This document shows positions 1 through 10,604 of a stretch of DNA of 64,000 bases, one piece after another. The stretch is from contig VRVR01000034.1 in assembly GCA_009859145.1 (NCBI GenBank), positions 233,822 through 297,821 of the forward strand, read 5' to 3'. This stretch comes from Andalucia godoyi. Lineage: Eukaryota > Discoba > Jakobea > Jakobida > Andaluciidae. The notes under the pieces were generated by a model. The model saw only the letters and a program-made list of their open reading frames with translations, had not been told where the DNA came from and made no database searches. The first letter of the stretch is position 1, and every line of letters starts with the position of its first letter. The position numbers were made by a program, and so were the translations under genes.

Positions 1-105
1 TACAAAGCGCATAATCAGCGACGTCTTCCCGACGGCGCCGTCCCCCAGCACCACGACTTTGAATCGATGAATCCTTGTCTCCTCATCACTACTCGAATCC
101 GCCAT
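1..105 (-). CDS. Rab28-like small GTPase, N-terminal part (runs off the left edge)
   Basis: The first 35 residues are visible. An acidic Ser/Asp/Glu-rich N-terminus is followed by a hydrophobic strand and the P-loop GDGAVGKTS, the nucleotide-binding loop of Ras-superfamily GTPases. The sequence FKVVVLGDGAVGKTSLIMRF together with the acidic leader most resembles Rab28, a Rab linked to endosomal and ciliary traffic. The ATG is at 103-105 and the frame stays open to base 1. Switch regions and the C-terminal prenylation motif lie outside the window, so the exact Rab subfamily is inferred from the N-terminus only. Confidence 0.75.
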   Translation of the reverse strand, partial: MADSSSDEETRIHRFKVVVLGDGAVGKTSLIMRFV

Positions 106-403
106 CTTCCTATCGCGTCTCCTACCTCTGATTTTCCTCCCACCCAACAAGGCAAGAAAAATAATAATAACAATAATAACAATAATATATATATATGTAT
201 AATTGAAAAAACAAAAGATCGTATAGAAAAAGATGACAAAGGAAACCCGAAAAACACACGCAAAGAAACACGTGGGTTTTTGGGTCCATATGTAGCTACG
301 ACAGCGGCGATGGCTACCATGTCACGGAAGGAAACAGCGATGGCAGCGGAGAGGGTGGGAGAGTGGGGCAAAACAAAGAGTAAGCTCCGTTGAAATGGGC
401 CAG

Positions 404-1432
404 TCAGCAGTGGGCAGACAGGATCCGATCGACAGCCTCCTCCACGTCTGCGGTCACCATATGTGCAGGGTCGTGGGGGTCGTTTGCTGGTCCTTGGAAG
501 CATCCGGTGCGTACAAGCACACTCTTCCAGCGATCTCCGGCGCGGTTTGCTCCTCGGACATCCGCTCGAGGATTATCGCCAACCCCGTAGAAGGCTTCGA
601 TCGGCCCGCCGGCCACCCTCTCGAGAAGGTCCTCTGCGTATTCGTATGTGATTCGATGCGGCTTGCCAGTCCGCGAAAAGACCAATTTGCGTGCGTGATG
701 CGGCTTGTCATGGTCTTCCGTGCGCACGGATTCCAGATTGACGCGTCTCCACATTGCCTGCAAGAACTCCTCAAAGGCCGCCTGTGCGATGCGCGGGGCG
801 ATCCAACGGCCTGCAAACACGACATCTTCGTTGGTGTTCCACAGAAGTGCCTGCGGACGATCTACATATCCGTGGAGCGGCTTATTCAGGATGCCGTCCT
901 GGCTACGCAGGACATCGAGTATGATCTGCACATCTCGTGTCAAATGCACCGAGTCATGCACCAGGAACACTCTTTTAATCGGCTGGTCAAAGATGCCGAT
1001 GGTCCGCAGAAGATCCACGCGGTCTGCCGGTACCTCTGCAGGCGTAATAAATGGGTATAACAGCGGTTGCAAGGCATGTAGTTCCTCGACAGTGACATAT
1101 GGAATCTGAAGAGAATCACCAATCTCGTTCAGGTCTCCGTGCCCGGCAATCAGCGTGAAACCCTGTCGGAACTCCGTGCTCTGCTTCTGCACAACAGACC
1201 GCAAAGGAGAGTGCGATAGGATCATTCTCGAGGGATTCACAGGCATACCAAGCACTGTGGAAAGCCGCTCTGCTCGTACCCGCTCCGTGCATCCTCCTCC
1301 GTTTGTCACGAACACATACGGAACCTTGTGCTTCTCAAGCTTGCTCAGCGCTCGCACTGCACCCGGGATCGGATTCCGACCCAGAACAACGCACCCATCA
1401 ATGTCCAGTGCTAGCCCTACCTTACGAAGCAT
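404..1432 (-). CDS. HAD-superfamily class IIA hydrolase, CECR5/HDHD5-like
   Basis: A 342-residue protein. Motif I is LALDIDGCVVLG at residues 7-18, with the nucleophile Asp and the general-acid Asp two residues later. Motif II is VPYFVTNGGG-like (VPYVFVTNGGG), and the C-terminal motif YGVGDNPRADVRGANRAG supplies the Mg-binding acidic residues. This order and the TNGGG turn are typical of the CECR5 branch, phosphatases of unknown substrate that are often mitochondrial. The frame is open upstream to 1675, but that stretch reads through a (CT)n tract as Arg-Glu repeats and looks like 5' UTR. I therefore start at the ATG directly before motif I. A targeting peptide encoded further upstream cannot be excluded. 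Confidence 0.85.
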   Translation of the reverse strand: MLRKVGLALDIDGCVVLGRNPIPGAVRALSKLEKHKVPYVFVTNGGGCTERVRAERLSTVLGMPVNPSRMILSHSPLRSVVQKQSTEFRQGFTLIAGHGDLNEIGDSLQIPYVTVEELHALQPLLYPFITPAEVPADRVDLLRTIGIFDQPIKRVFLVHDSVHLTRDVQIILDVLRSQDGILNKPLHGYVDRPQALLWNTNEDVVFAGRWIAPRIAQAAFEEFLQAMWRRVNLESVRTEDHDKPHHARKLVFSRTGKPHRITYEYAEDLLERVAGGPIEAFYGVGDNPRADVRGANRAGDRWKSVLVRTGCFQGPANDPHDPAHMVTADVEEAVDRILSAHC

Positions 1433-1652
1433 CCGCAGCCCTGCCCAATTCGCTGTATTGTTTCCCTTCCTATGCCTGCTCTCTCTCTCTCTCTCTCTCT
1501 CCCTCCAGCGCGAAAAAAGAAAACCTTCTTTCCGAGTGCAAAGCGGCACTGCTGCTGGTTTCGGGGGATTTCGGGGGATTTCGGGGGATTTCCTTTTCGT
1601 CGGGGATTTTCCTTTCCTTTTCTTTTCTTTGTGTGTTGGTGTCGTTTTCGTC

Positions 1653-1836
1653 AACCCCAAATGTCTGGATAGCATGGCTCAGTTGACAGCCGTCGACATT
1701 GTTGTTGAATGAAGGCCGTCGCCGCAGCGTAGGTGTGCAGGTCGACGCCCAATGAGACGCTGTCGAATACGGAGCTGTTTGAGGCGCAGTATGCGAGACA
1801 AATGTTTAGAGAGTGGTTGGGTTGGTAGGTAACGTC
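1653..1836 (+). repeat. Dispersed repeat family, copy 1
   Basis: This stretch is clearly related to 49230-49468. Shared blocks include GTGTGCAGGTCGACG and the run from AATGAGACGCTGTCGAATA through to TTTAGAGAGTGGTTGG. Copy 1 lacks about 40 bases that copy 2 carries in the middle, and it has a 2-base deletion next to the GTCGAC site. Both copies keep a short + strand frame starting M-A/T-Q/E-L and another ending in MFREWL, so the unit may derive from a protein-coding gene. It sits between the promoter of the HAD gene and the start of the LRR-like gene. Function is not known. Confidence 0.7.
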
Positions 1837-1857
1837 TTTTCTCAGTTTTTCAAAGCT

Positions 1858-2015
1858 ATGCAGCGCTCGAACGCTGCAAAAATGAGATGTTTGTTTTCGC
1901 TCTGCTTTCCGTGGCGCAGAAAGCAAGTCCCGCATGTTAACATTGAAGAGGTGCTGCTATCTGAAGATGATAGTCGTTCAAGAACAGCTCCGAGAATGGT
2001 TCTAGCAAACGGTTT

Positions 2016-2087
<72 letters not shown>

Positions 2088-4813
2088 TCCTCTTGATCCA
2101 CGCTCCCAGTCAATTTACTCCCGATGTAGTGGGTTACTAATGTGTTTGTTTTGTTTTGTTTTTGGCCGTTGTTGCATGCAATGGGTTGAGAACTGGATAG
2201 CACGTGATGGTCGGCGGAAAATCTTCTTGGTGTCGGAGGAGTTTGTGGATTCGTTTGAAGGAATCATGCTCCAAGCGGAATACTCTGATGTCGTATTGGA
2301 AAACCTTGATTTTGGCACAGGTCTTGCGCAGAAGCTTTGGGATCTATCCAGACTTGATCGGAACATCAGATACTTGAAACTCCACAGATGCAAGGAGCTG
2401 AATATTCCACTCGATCACGAGTTTCCGCTCTTTGCATTCCCTGCGTTTTCATTCCTCACTCATTTGAGCATATGCTGTACGTTCACACTCCGTCCTTTTT
2501 TGCATGCATTCACTTCTTCTTCCTCCTCTTCTTCCTCCTCTTCTTGTGGTTCTGGCTGTTTTTATGTGGAAATACGATAACCGTCACTCACGCATGTTGT
2601 CTGCAGTGCCATATTTCCCATCGCGGATCTCGCTTTGCAATCTCATGAATAGCTTCCATTCGCGCTTGGTCACTTTTAAGTTGGGCACGGTGACCGGGGT
2701 CCTTTCCGATCATCCGAGTATTCACGATGCGTTGGCCAGTTTCTTTCTGCGAAGCAAGGATCTGCAGAACGTGGTGGTGGAGAGCGTGGAAATGCATCGA
2801 TCCGTTGTTTTGACGGTTCTGAGAAGTGTTCACAAACTTCGGTTTCTTAAGTCTCTTTTGCTAAGCATTTCTTGGTTGGATGTGTCTGTGGAGGACGAGG
2901 AATCTGCTGCCAGCGCCACTGATGATGAGATAGCTGTCGACCGAAAGACACTCACGCTGCTTATTGGAACCCTTCCGTATGCTTGTCGAAATCTAGAGTC
3001 CTTGACGGTGCGGCTTCTGCCTGTCTCTGTTGATCGAACGCTTCAAACGTTGGTTCAATCGGTACAATTCGTGCCACTTCGAAAGCCTGGGAGCAACGAC
3101 TGTGAGTATTGTGGAGGGCACTGCGTTTGTTTTCGCCAGTTCTTGACGTCTTCTGAATCGCCCAAGATTCCGATGTCCGGTGGCATTGCAGCCGATGCAG
3201 AGGCTGATGTCAACAGACCGATATCCAAGTTGACGAAGCTTCGATTTTCGAAAATACGTGAGCACCCGCGTTATAATCGAGATGAATCAGTGTGGGACAA
3301 GAATGATTACTGGACGAAAGTATACTCGCATCTACACATCGACACCCTCGAAATCGAGTCTTGTACAATTTCCGGACCGCATGCGCAGGCGCTCCTGCAA
3401 GGGTGTTCCAACGGTCATTTCAACAGCGTTTCTCTCGCTAGAACTACTGTCTCCATTCGCGAATACGCGGGTGTCCGAGAGAATCTGTGCTCCATGCTGT
3501 CGCGAGATCCTCCGATCACTTCCATGCAGCTTGTATTCAGCGCATTTCTTGTTGACGAAGAAATGATTTCGATGCATGTGAAGTCGTCGAATATGCATCT
3601 GCGGTACATTCACGTCGGGTTCAATACGAATGCGGCCGACAGGAAAGTAATCAAGATTTTGCAGACAAATCGCGATTTGCACAATGCAATGACCTCTCGA
3701 GCTGGCATCGTCGGCGTGGGAAGACTGCTAACACTGAGCCAGCTTCACAGTGGAGAGCGGCAGCATGCTCGCTGTGGTGACACGCATCTTCCTTTGTCCA
3801 TCTTCGGCCTCGAGTATTCCAGAATCTTTGGTTTTCAATTTATGACTCCACATGCTGTTTTGGATCTTGTGCAGCATGTAACTGTTTCCGTGCCTTTTCA
3901 TTCCTTGCATTCCATATTTCAAGTCCTTCGTGCTGTTTTTGCAATACACTTTGTGAACCACCGGCTTCCCGCGACCCTTCCGTCCTCGGAATACATGCTC
4001 GGCTGCGTCGTATTTTTTGTCACTTGCGGCTGGATCGTGGTACGCTGCGTTGAAGTGTCGGCCATCCTTCAAGAGTTGGTTCTCGTCTTTCCGTTTCTCG
4101 AAGTGGGCGGCCAGGTCGTATCGCGGCCGTTGTACGATGCCGATGACGCTGCTGATTTGTGCAGGAGCATTCCAGAGGATGATGGGCTTGAGTTGCTGGT
4201 GATTTCTGGATTTTCTTCGTTCATGGAGGCCGTTCAACGCACTGCTGCTCCGCACTTGCGGCACATCTTTGCACAGTCCCCGGGTGCAAGAAGTCCAGTA
4301 CTTCCCAGCTGCAATACGACAGTCGAGACGTTCGTCGAGGTGCAGAATTGCATATTCACTGTTCAGACGACTGTCGACCATAGCCACTCGCGTGTGGACA
4401 TCCTTCCTGTGCCGTTTTCTTTCGCGGTCTTGTCGCCAAGCATCCGCTCTCAATATGAACTCGGAGAGCAGATCCTGGGCGATCTTGAGATGTTGCCCGA
4501 GATCTCCTCGGCTGCGTATGATGGTATTGTGGAATATCTTGTGTTTGGCTCCATGAAGTGTGCTTTGCGGCCGTCATGTGTTTCAGACTTGCTTCGTGAA
4601 TTGCCGGTGTTCATGCTCTCCGACATCGACTCGGAATTAGATGAATATGTCTCTCGTTTCCTTAGTGACATGACTCTGCGCAAGTGCCTCGGATACTCCA
4701 AGAAGGAGCTGGAGATGCTGCGTGAACACGCGGAAATCCACCACCTGTCTCGCACGATTAATGTATTGCACGACTTGGAGCATCGTTTTGAGTGGTCAAA
4801 GCTCTGCGTGTGA
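1858..4813 (+). CDS. Large LRR/BTB-like protein of unknown function (2-3 exons)
   Basis: I propose exons 1858-1998, 2191-2476 and 2607-4813, giving 877 residues. The 2477-2606 intron is well supported: donor GTACGT, acceptor CTGCAG, and the frame is restored exactly (THLSIC-L-PYFPSRIS). The first intron (1999-2190) is less certain. It would remove the long (CT)n tract, has a TACTAAT branch site at 2135-2141 with no AG before 2190, and is a multiple of three so the frame stays open even if retained. The protein has irregular leucine-rich stretches, for example HIDTLEIESCTISG. Near the C-terminus is a block resembling the helical end of a BTB domain (about 4480-4700). No enzyme motif is seen. 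An LRR/F-box-like adaptor is possible but unproven. Confidence 0.7.
2017..2084 (+). repeat. (CT)n microsatellite inside a likely intron
   Basis: About 34 uninterrupted CT units. They lie between the proposed donor at 1999 and the branch site TACTAAT at 2135, so they would be removed by splicing. If retained they would encode a Leu-Ser repeat. Confidence 0.95.
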
Positions 4814-5005
4814 AGTGTTGTCTATTGCCAGTATGGGCATTGGTTCATGGGTTCTATTATGTATCCGCTACGTTTACTATACTTTTACATCATTTTGGCC
4901 AAAATCAATAATAATAATAATAATAATAATGAAATTGATGTATACATAAAATAATAAATAAAACAGATTAGTGGGAGTGGTTTCTAAACAGGAATTGGAT
5001 AGGCT

Positions 5006-5645
5006 CTAAGGGTTGGACGGCGACGCTGCTGCCGCGAAAGAGAGTGTGTCGGCCATGGCCACAAACATTGCCAAGCAATATCTCGGAATACCATAGCCAT
5101 CACGGATGACTCTCGCGGTCAAAAAGGCGTCTTGTAGTGCACCTGTAGCCGTCTTCAGTCTTACTGGGAACTGGAGTTCGTTGACTTGTTCATCGGTGAC
5201 AAACTTGGAGAGGTTCTGCATCATGAATGGATAGGTCCGGTCGTCGAACAAGTCGTACGGTGACCGACACGGGTTGTCCAAGTACGAGGCGGATGCCATC
5301 AAGATCTCCATCAACTGGGAATTATATTTGTAGATCTTGGAGTCGAGGGGAATCGAAATAAAGGCTGGGCACCAGATTATATTCACCATGTCTTCCCAGG
5401 ATTTCAGCGTCTCCATCACACACAGTTCGATCGCAGCTTCCTCATCGACAGACAGTTTCACAGTTTGCTTTTTCCTCCGAGCCATTTCCTCTAGCCTCCG
5501 ATGCAGGTCATCCATTGCAACCATCGCATCGACACGGCTTTCCAGACTCATCTCGATCTTTGCACAGCTCGCAAGGAGCGTCGTCAACGTGCTTTTGTCG
5601 GAGCCCGGGCCCGAGTATGGTCCTGAACCTGGTCCTGACCCTGAC

Positions 5646-5694
<49 letters not shown>

Positions 5695-6586
5695 TCAATC
5701 CAGAACTCGCAGAGGATTGCGATGGTGAAGGGAAGGGCGAACCTACACAAGGACCCATATCAAGAATTCGGTCTTGATTGCTATTCAAAGAGACCATTCG
5801 CGGTAGGCATGCTCCACAAACCTTGCCGTCACCCACACGTCCTCTACATTTGGAACACTCATTGTTCTGCGTCCTCTCTGCAACGGTTTCATGTGCTGGA
5901 GCCAACTCTCGATTGTCACGTACATTTGCATCTCGCAGAACCCCGCTGCCGCAACGCTCATCGACTCCCATAGTGGACATCGGCATTCGCATCTGCATCG
6001 TCGGATATGCCAACAAGGGCATGCTGTACATCGCAGCATGACTCGCATTCATGATCTTGTGTGCGAACATCTGCGGGTTTCCGAACACCAAATGGTGATG
6101 TTGCGGATGGAGAGAAAAGGACACGGGCTGCACACCATCAGAAGCGCCAGTCATGAAATCCTGAGGAGGACGCCCCTTTCTCGTCTGTGGCGCAGAAGCA
6201 GTCGGCAAGTTTGCTGTGTTTCCTACAGAAGAAGCTCCATGTGTACACCCAAATGGAGGTACGTTCCGAGGTGGCTCAGAAGCTTGGTTGAACGCGTTGG
6301 AGAAGTCCAAAAACTTTGTCTCGGTCGCTCTTTCAGACCCAGAGCCCGAGCCTTCGAAAGGTATGGCGGACCCAATGCGAGGTGGCGGTCCCCTGCGCTT
6401 GCGCACGGGATACAAGCACTGATTCCCGATGCCTCTTTCTACACACCGAGAACACGGAGATTTGCCGTCGCACGATCGATGCACAGATCGACACTGTGTA
6501 CACGCCTGTGGGGCACGCAGTCTGCGGCTACTCACAACAGAATCATCTTCGTGCTTTGGGCATTGCAATCTCTCTTCATCACTCAT
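5006..6586 (-). CDS. Zn2Cys6 (Gal4-type) transcription regulator
   Basis: 526 residues. Six cysteines at 29, 32, 39, 45, 48 and 57 follow the spacing C-x2-C-x6-C-x5-C-x2-C-x8-C of a binuclear zinc cluster, followed by the basic patch KRRGPPPR. This class binds CGG-type half sites in DNA. The middle is low complexity, with a Ser-Gly/Pro repeat encoded by a hexamer tract near 5640-5700. A second Cys cluster (CSKCRGRVGDGKVCGACL) follows at about 250. The C-terminal 150 residues are a conserved-looking globular block (SWEDMVNIIWCPAFISIPLD...GYGIPRY) that may be PAS-like as in the ERT1/RDS2 group, but this is uncertain. The ATG at 6586 is the first in frame. Confidence 0.85.
5638..5697 (+). repeat. 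Hexanucleotide tract (CTGAGC)n within coding sequence
   Basis: Tandem CCTGAG/CCTGAC units encode the alternating Ser-Gly run of the Zn2Cys6 protein on the minus strand. It is a likely site of length variation between strains. Confidence 0.9.
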
Positions 6587-6743
6587 CCCTACTCTTGAAG
6601 CACCTGTGTCAACAATATCAACAATATCGCTGTTACTGCTACTGCTGTTGGCTGCTGCAACTATGACTATATAACAGAAAGGAAACTAAGAAAGCTGTTA
6701 TATATAAACAGAAGAACAGTGGGAAGAATGCAAAAAGAAATAA

Positions 6744-6792
<49 letters not shown>

Positions 6793-7794
6793 TTGCTTCG
6801 AACAGCAAAAGACGGCCACAAGAAGTGGTGTTCAAGAGACTGGACGAACCTCGTAATAAGCCGACTGCAGGAAACAAAAGATCACGGAGAAAAATGAAGG
6901 AATGAGCAAGGAACAGTGAAGGAAGGAATCAGGAAAAGAACGGCAGGAAAGAACGGGACAAGTGGGAGCGGCTCGCAAGCCGTGACGTACGAACGCACGC
7001 TTTTTTGCCCTCGATTGGACCAGTTCTGCTTACAACCGATCCCCGTGGAGCAGAGCAGAACGGTCAAAGCAGCGAGCCGAGAGTGCTCGTGCGATCAGCT
7101 CTCGCGTTCCCAAATGAGCGATGAGCAGGAAAGTTCAGCTCCTGCGTTGCGATTCTGAAACACCTGCCTTGTCAGAGCAGACTCGCGGAAACATATCAAA
7201 AAAAACGATAGGCGAGATGGGGGGTGAACATTCGGTGACCCCCCCTCATTCCAAGTTTATGAAGTCCATATGTGTCGAGGTGCGAGGATGCTTAGTCCAC
7301 TCAACGTTCGAAGAAGACGCATGCTGAGCACCAAAAATATGAGCCACCACGTTTTGCAGTGTCTTGGAGGGACGAAGGAGTAGAGGGAAACGAAGATGCA
7401 ATGACATACTTTTATGATTCTTTTTACATATTTTTGACGCTTACGCGCTGACATCGAGGATTTGACAGACAAGTTGACCGATCATCCATGCAAAACGTAA
7501 CGTCGACGCAGCTTCCTGCAAGTTCTTTCTCTGGGGTTCTCAAGCTGATCCCATCCCATTTTCCTTCTTCCTTCTTCCTTCTTCTCTTTCTTTTTCAGTT
7601 GGATTTAGGGAGGGGGACAAGGAAGTTGAAAAATGCCGATCCTTCTTCTCGCACGCAGCGTTGACGTGTCTCCGCAGTCCGTTTGACGAAAGGGGGGGGA
7701 GGATATGATCGCGCTCCTTCATCTGAATCGCAAACGAAGAAGTAAGAGGAGACGTGTTGGTATGCATCTTCCGTTGGGGTCTGCCGAGTTCAGA
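6587..7794. other. 1.2-kb intergenic region: promoter of the Zn2Cys6 gene and 3' side of NF-YC
   Basis: I found no convincing gene here. It holds an imperfect (GA)n tract at about 6740-6794, a G/C hairpin near 7218-7245 (GGGGGGT ... ACCCCCC) and several short frames, the longest about 80 codons (6916-7158), none with a recognisable pattern. Confidence 0.5.
7216..7247. other. G6/C6 hairpin-forming inverted repeat
   Basis: GGGGGGT and ACCCCCC flank a 12-base loop, giving a 7-bp stem in an intergenic region. It could form a cruciform or RNA hairpin. No adjacent gene needs it and the function is unknown. Confidence 0.5.
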
Positions 7795-8937
7795 CTACTT
7801 GGGATGATGGCGCGGATTGTGCTGCTGCCATTGAAGGGGTCTGTTCAGCGCAGAGTGTTCCAAATGAACAAGGTCGTCCACGACCATGTCGATTGGTAGT
7901 GGCCGCTTCACCCCTTTTGGAGGCAAGAACTGGACTTTCTGGAACGGAGCTTCGGGTGCACGGTCGCTCCCAGATGCACCAAGGAGCACGGACGCCCAGT
8001 GCGATTGAGGAGTCGGTTGGCTGATGATGCCCTTTGCTGCTTGGACAATTGCTAGCCAGTCCCATTCGTCGTCATCTTGCGGAGCTCCCATCAGAGAAGA
8101 GGGGCCACCTGCGCCACCAATGCCGCCCATGCCATGACTGTGACTGCTTTCTGTGCCTGCAGATCCAGAACCATTTTGAACCTCTGACGACGACGACAAG
8201 GATGATGATGATGAAGCAAAGGAAGAGGAAGCGGAAGAGGAAGCGGAAGAGGAAGAGGAACTATGATCAATGCGCTTGTGGTGAGGAATTGCGTCTCGTG
8301 GGACATAGTCGATGAGGAAATCAAAGATGTCTGTCTGAAACACCGCGTTGACCATGTCCGAGCCCTGGATCGTCCTTCGTTTTTCATTCGTCGCATGGAC
8401 GAATGCCCGCGTTGTCAACTCGGCCATGAACAGCTCTGTCAATTTCGACAAGAGAAACGGAATTTCCTGTCCAATAAACACCCCCTTTTGTTTTTGTCCG
8501 AACATTGGATGCGATGACTGTGAAGCCGCTGCCGAGAATTCCACAGCACTTCCTTCGTCCGCAGCGCCTTCCGATGACGACGCGATCCTGCTGGACCCAA
8601 CTTGCTGACTCGCAGCAACTGCGGTGCGCCCATCTCCATCCGACAAGGAGCTGCTCGACGCGGCGCCGCTGATTGGAAGCTTCGGTACCGGTAACGACGG
8701 CGCGCTATCAAAACTCCGCTCAAGCGAATCAAGAATCGAAGAGTACTCAGACTCTAGGACAACATGTGCAAGCTCATGCTTCAACAGCGATCGGATTCGA
8801 TGCGCTGGAATCTTTGCGTTTTTGATGTGTTCCCGAGCATTGCGCTTACACTCCTCCAACATCGTGCCATATAATTCGCTGAGCGTCTGCACATTCGCCG
8901 CCGAAAGCTCAGAAGACAGCGATGCGTCTCGAAACAT
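7795..8937 (-). CDS. NF-YC / HAP5-like histone-fold subunit of the CCAAT-binding factor
   Basis: 380 residues. The histone fold is at about 157-214: a helix FLLSKLTELFMAELTTRAF, then the diagnostic NEKRRTIQGSDMVNAVF and TDIFDFLIDYVPRDA. In known NF-Y complexes this subunit pairs with NF-YB and recruits NF-YA to CCAAT boxes in the nucleus. The flanks are unusual: about 155 residues before the fold, with a helical segment at 15-75 and then Ser/Ala-rich linker, and a Ser-rich then Gly-rich tail after it. The canonical start of the fold (usually SAEAPVLFAKA-like) is replaced by IGQEIPFLLSKL. The NF-YB and NF-YA partners are not in the window. Confidence 0.88.
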   Translation of the reverse strand: MFRDASLSSELSAANVQTLSELYGTMLEECKRNAREHIKNAKIPAHRIRSLLKHELAHVVLESEYSSILDSLERSFDSAPSLPVPKLPISGAASSSSLSDGDGRTAVAASQQVGSSRIASSSEGAADEGSAVEFSAAASQSSHPMFGQKQKGVFIGQEIPFLLSKLTELFMAELTTRAFVHATNEKRRTIQGSDMVNAVFQTDIFDFLIDYVPRDAIPHHKRIDHSSSSSSASSSASSSFASSSSSLSSSSEVQNGSGSAGTESSHSHGMGGIGGAGGPSSLMGAPQDDDEWDWLAIVQAAKGIISQPTPQSHWASVLLGASGSDRAPEAPFQKVQFLPPKGVKRPLPIDMVVDDLVHLEHSALNRPLQWQQHNPRHHPK

Positions 8938-9579
8938 TCAGGAACGTCGTGCGATCAAACAAACCCGACTACGCCAATCTGTGTGCCGATTCAGTATGCA
9001 GAGCATCCAGAGCGTTAGCCCCCCTGTTTACGTACGTACTGGTACGTGCTTCGGTAGGTCAGTAAGTACTGTTGTGTGTTCTGCGGCGTACTTCTTTAGT
9101 CGGGAGAAGAAGAGGCTGAAAACACGATTTCCGGAAAGGGACGGCGCTTGCGGGAATTTGACGGTACAGCAAAATCCAACACTGTAGTCAGGAAACGTAA
9201 CGTCCGGAATGCGCCACGTGTGACGCACGGGCGAGTAGCTGAATAAAATGACGGATAGGGAAGGTGGATGAACGGAGCCGGGCGGTGTAGGAGCCAGTCG
9301 AGCATTTAGTAGTTTTTGTCTGGAAAAATCTACAAAGGTGGTGGTGGGAAATGAAGTGCAAGTGCACAACGGTGGGGTGGAAAGGGGGGGTCAGAAACCG
9401 ATTGACCACTGCCACGTGGCTTGCTTCTACATTTCCCTCCTGCCTGACTTCGCTGGTTCCAAGCAACGCAGCAAATAGACAGAAGTTAATCATTATTCTA
9501 ACTTTTAAAGGGCATGAATACATTACAGACAACCGACAGACGCCCTGGCGAGCAGTACACCGTGCGCTCAGGTCACCGC
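8938..9579. other. Intergenic region upstream of NF-YC
   Basis: It holds the 5' flank of NF-YC and the 3' flank of the next minus-strand gene. A cluster of TACGTAC/GGTACGT-like palindromic words lies at about 9031-9070. Short overlapping minus-strand frames show no recognisable protein. Confidence 0.5.
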
Positions 9580-10362
9580 TCACGGCTCCGATGACTCTTG
9601 CAAAAGACCAGTTTTCATGCCTTTCGACATATGTTTCTGTTGCCGATCGAGGGATTCGAATGATTTGAACTGCGAGCCATCGGAAGCGGGCCGGAGAGAG
9701 CGGCAGGCAAGCAAATGCGGATGCGACACTTTGGCACAGATGAACTCGGCTGCGGTAACCAGTAATTTGATAAAGAAGAAGAAGCCGGCGGCCACCACCA
9801 GGTGCGCAAACACGCCTGTTTGCGAAGCTTGGCACTGTGAAGAAACGGATGCGAGCAAGTTGTCAACAAGCAGCAAGGAAAGCATGAGCAAGTGCAGCGT
9901 CCATACGAGACGCTGTTCGAACGGGCGGAAATACCAGACGTGGTTCGGGGCCACATTAACATCCAGAGAGAGGATCACAAACATGGACAGAAGCACCATT
10001 CCGATCGCCAAAATCATATTGAGTATTTGCAACGGTTCGTGCTGAATGTCTGGTGAGAGCACCACCGAAGACAGCACGCACATGACTAGTGAGCAAGGGA
10101 CGGTGCACACGACGAAAAACCTGCACCGAAAGTCAGACTGCAGAAACGACGACTTACACGCGGCCCAATTAGAGAGACACGACCCAACTGCTTGCGGAAA
10201 GGCAAAGACCAAGTACAGCGTAATTGTGACAAACGAGAGAAGTTCAGCAACCGAGTTGTTCGCGAGCACACCAATGATGTCGGTGATGCTCACAGTCACA
10301 ACAGTGCTCAAGAACAACACTGCAAGCAGCCACAAGTAGGCCCACGAAGCCACTTCATTCAT
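9580..10362 (-). CDS. Multi-pass membrane protein, tandem paralogue A
   Basis: 260 residues with about six to seven hydrophobic segments. Between them lie the SDFRCRFF loop, the REQ-type FEQRLVWTLHLLMLSLLLV segment and a final FFFFIKLLVTAAEFICAK segment before a short basic/Ser-rich tail. The neighbour at 10605-11348 shares these landmarks in the same order and orientation, so the two arose by tandem duplication. I recognise no known transporter, receptor or enzyme family. The upstream in-frame GTG at 10365 is ignored; the start is the ATG at 10362. The product is probably a membrane protein; the compartment is unknown. Confidence 0.7.
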   Translation of the reverse strand: MNEVASWAYLWLLAVLFLSTVVTVSITDIIGVLANNSVAELLSFVTITLYLVFAFPQAVGSCLSNWAACKSSFLQSDFRCRFFVVCTVPCSLVMCVLSSVVLSPDIQHEPLQILNMILAIGMVLLSMFVILSLDVNVAPNHVWYFRPFEQRLVWTLHLLMLSLLLVDNLLASVSSQCQASQTGVFAHLVVAAGFFFFIKLLVTAAEFICAKVSHPHLLACRSLRPASDGSQFKSFESLDRQQKHMSKGMKTGLLQESSEP

Positions 10363-10604
10363 CACAGTAAATCAGCAATCAAAAACAAAACAAAAAAGAA
10401 AACAATCTCTACACTGCCCCCCTCTTTGCCATTTGCAGCAACAGGAAGGACAGCAGCACAAAAGAAAACACTCGATTCGAGCCGGGAAGATGAGAAACTT
10501 CCCATAGTGCTCAAGCACGCCTCGAGTATGTCGGAAGAGGGGTTCCGCGCGGCACGCGTGACGAGATGGACGTGGAGGGGGAACGCGAGGAGAGCGAGGG
10601 CGTG

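Noticed and set aside
15-503. Long minus-strand frame covering the gap and the Rab start
   Set aside because: It is in a different frame from the clear Rab P-loop and crosses the end of the HAD gene; the composition is that of a shadow frame.
9640-9665. GGGATTCGAAT, resembling a tRNA B box
   Set aside because: Lies inside the coding region of a membrane protein, with no A box or cloverleaf around it.
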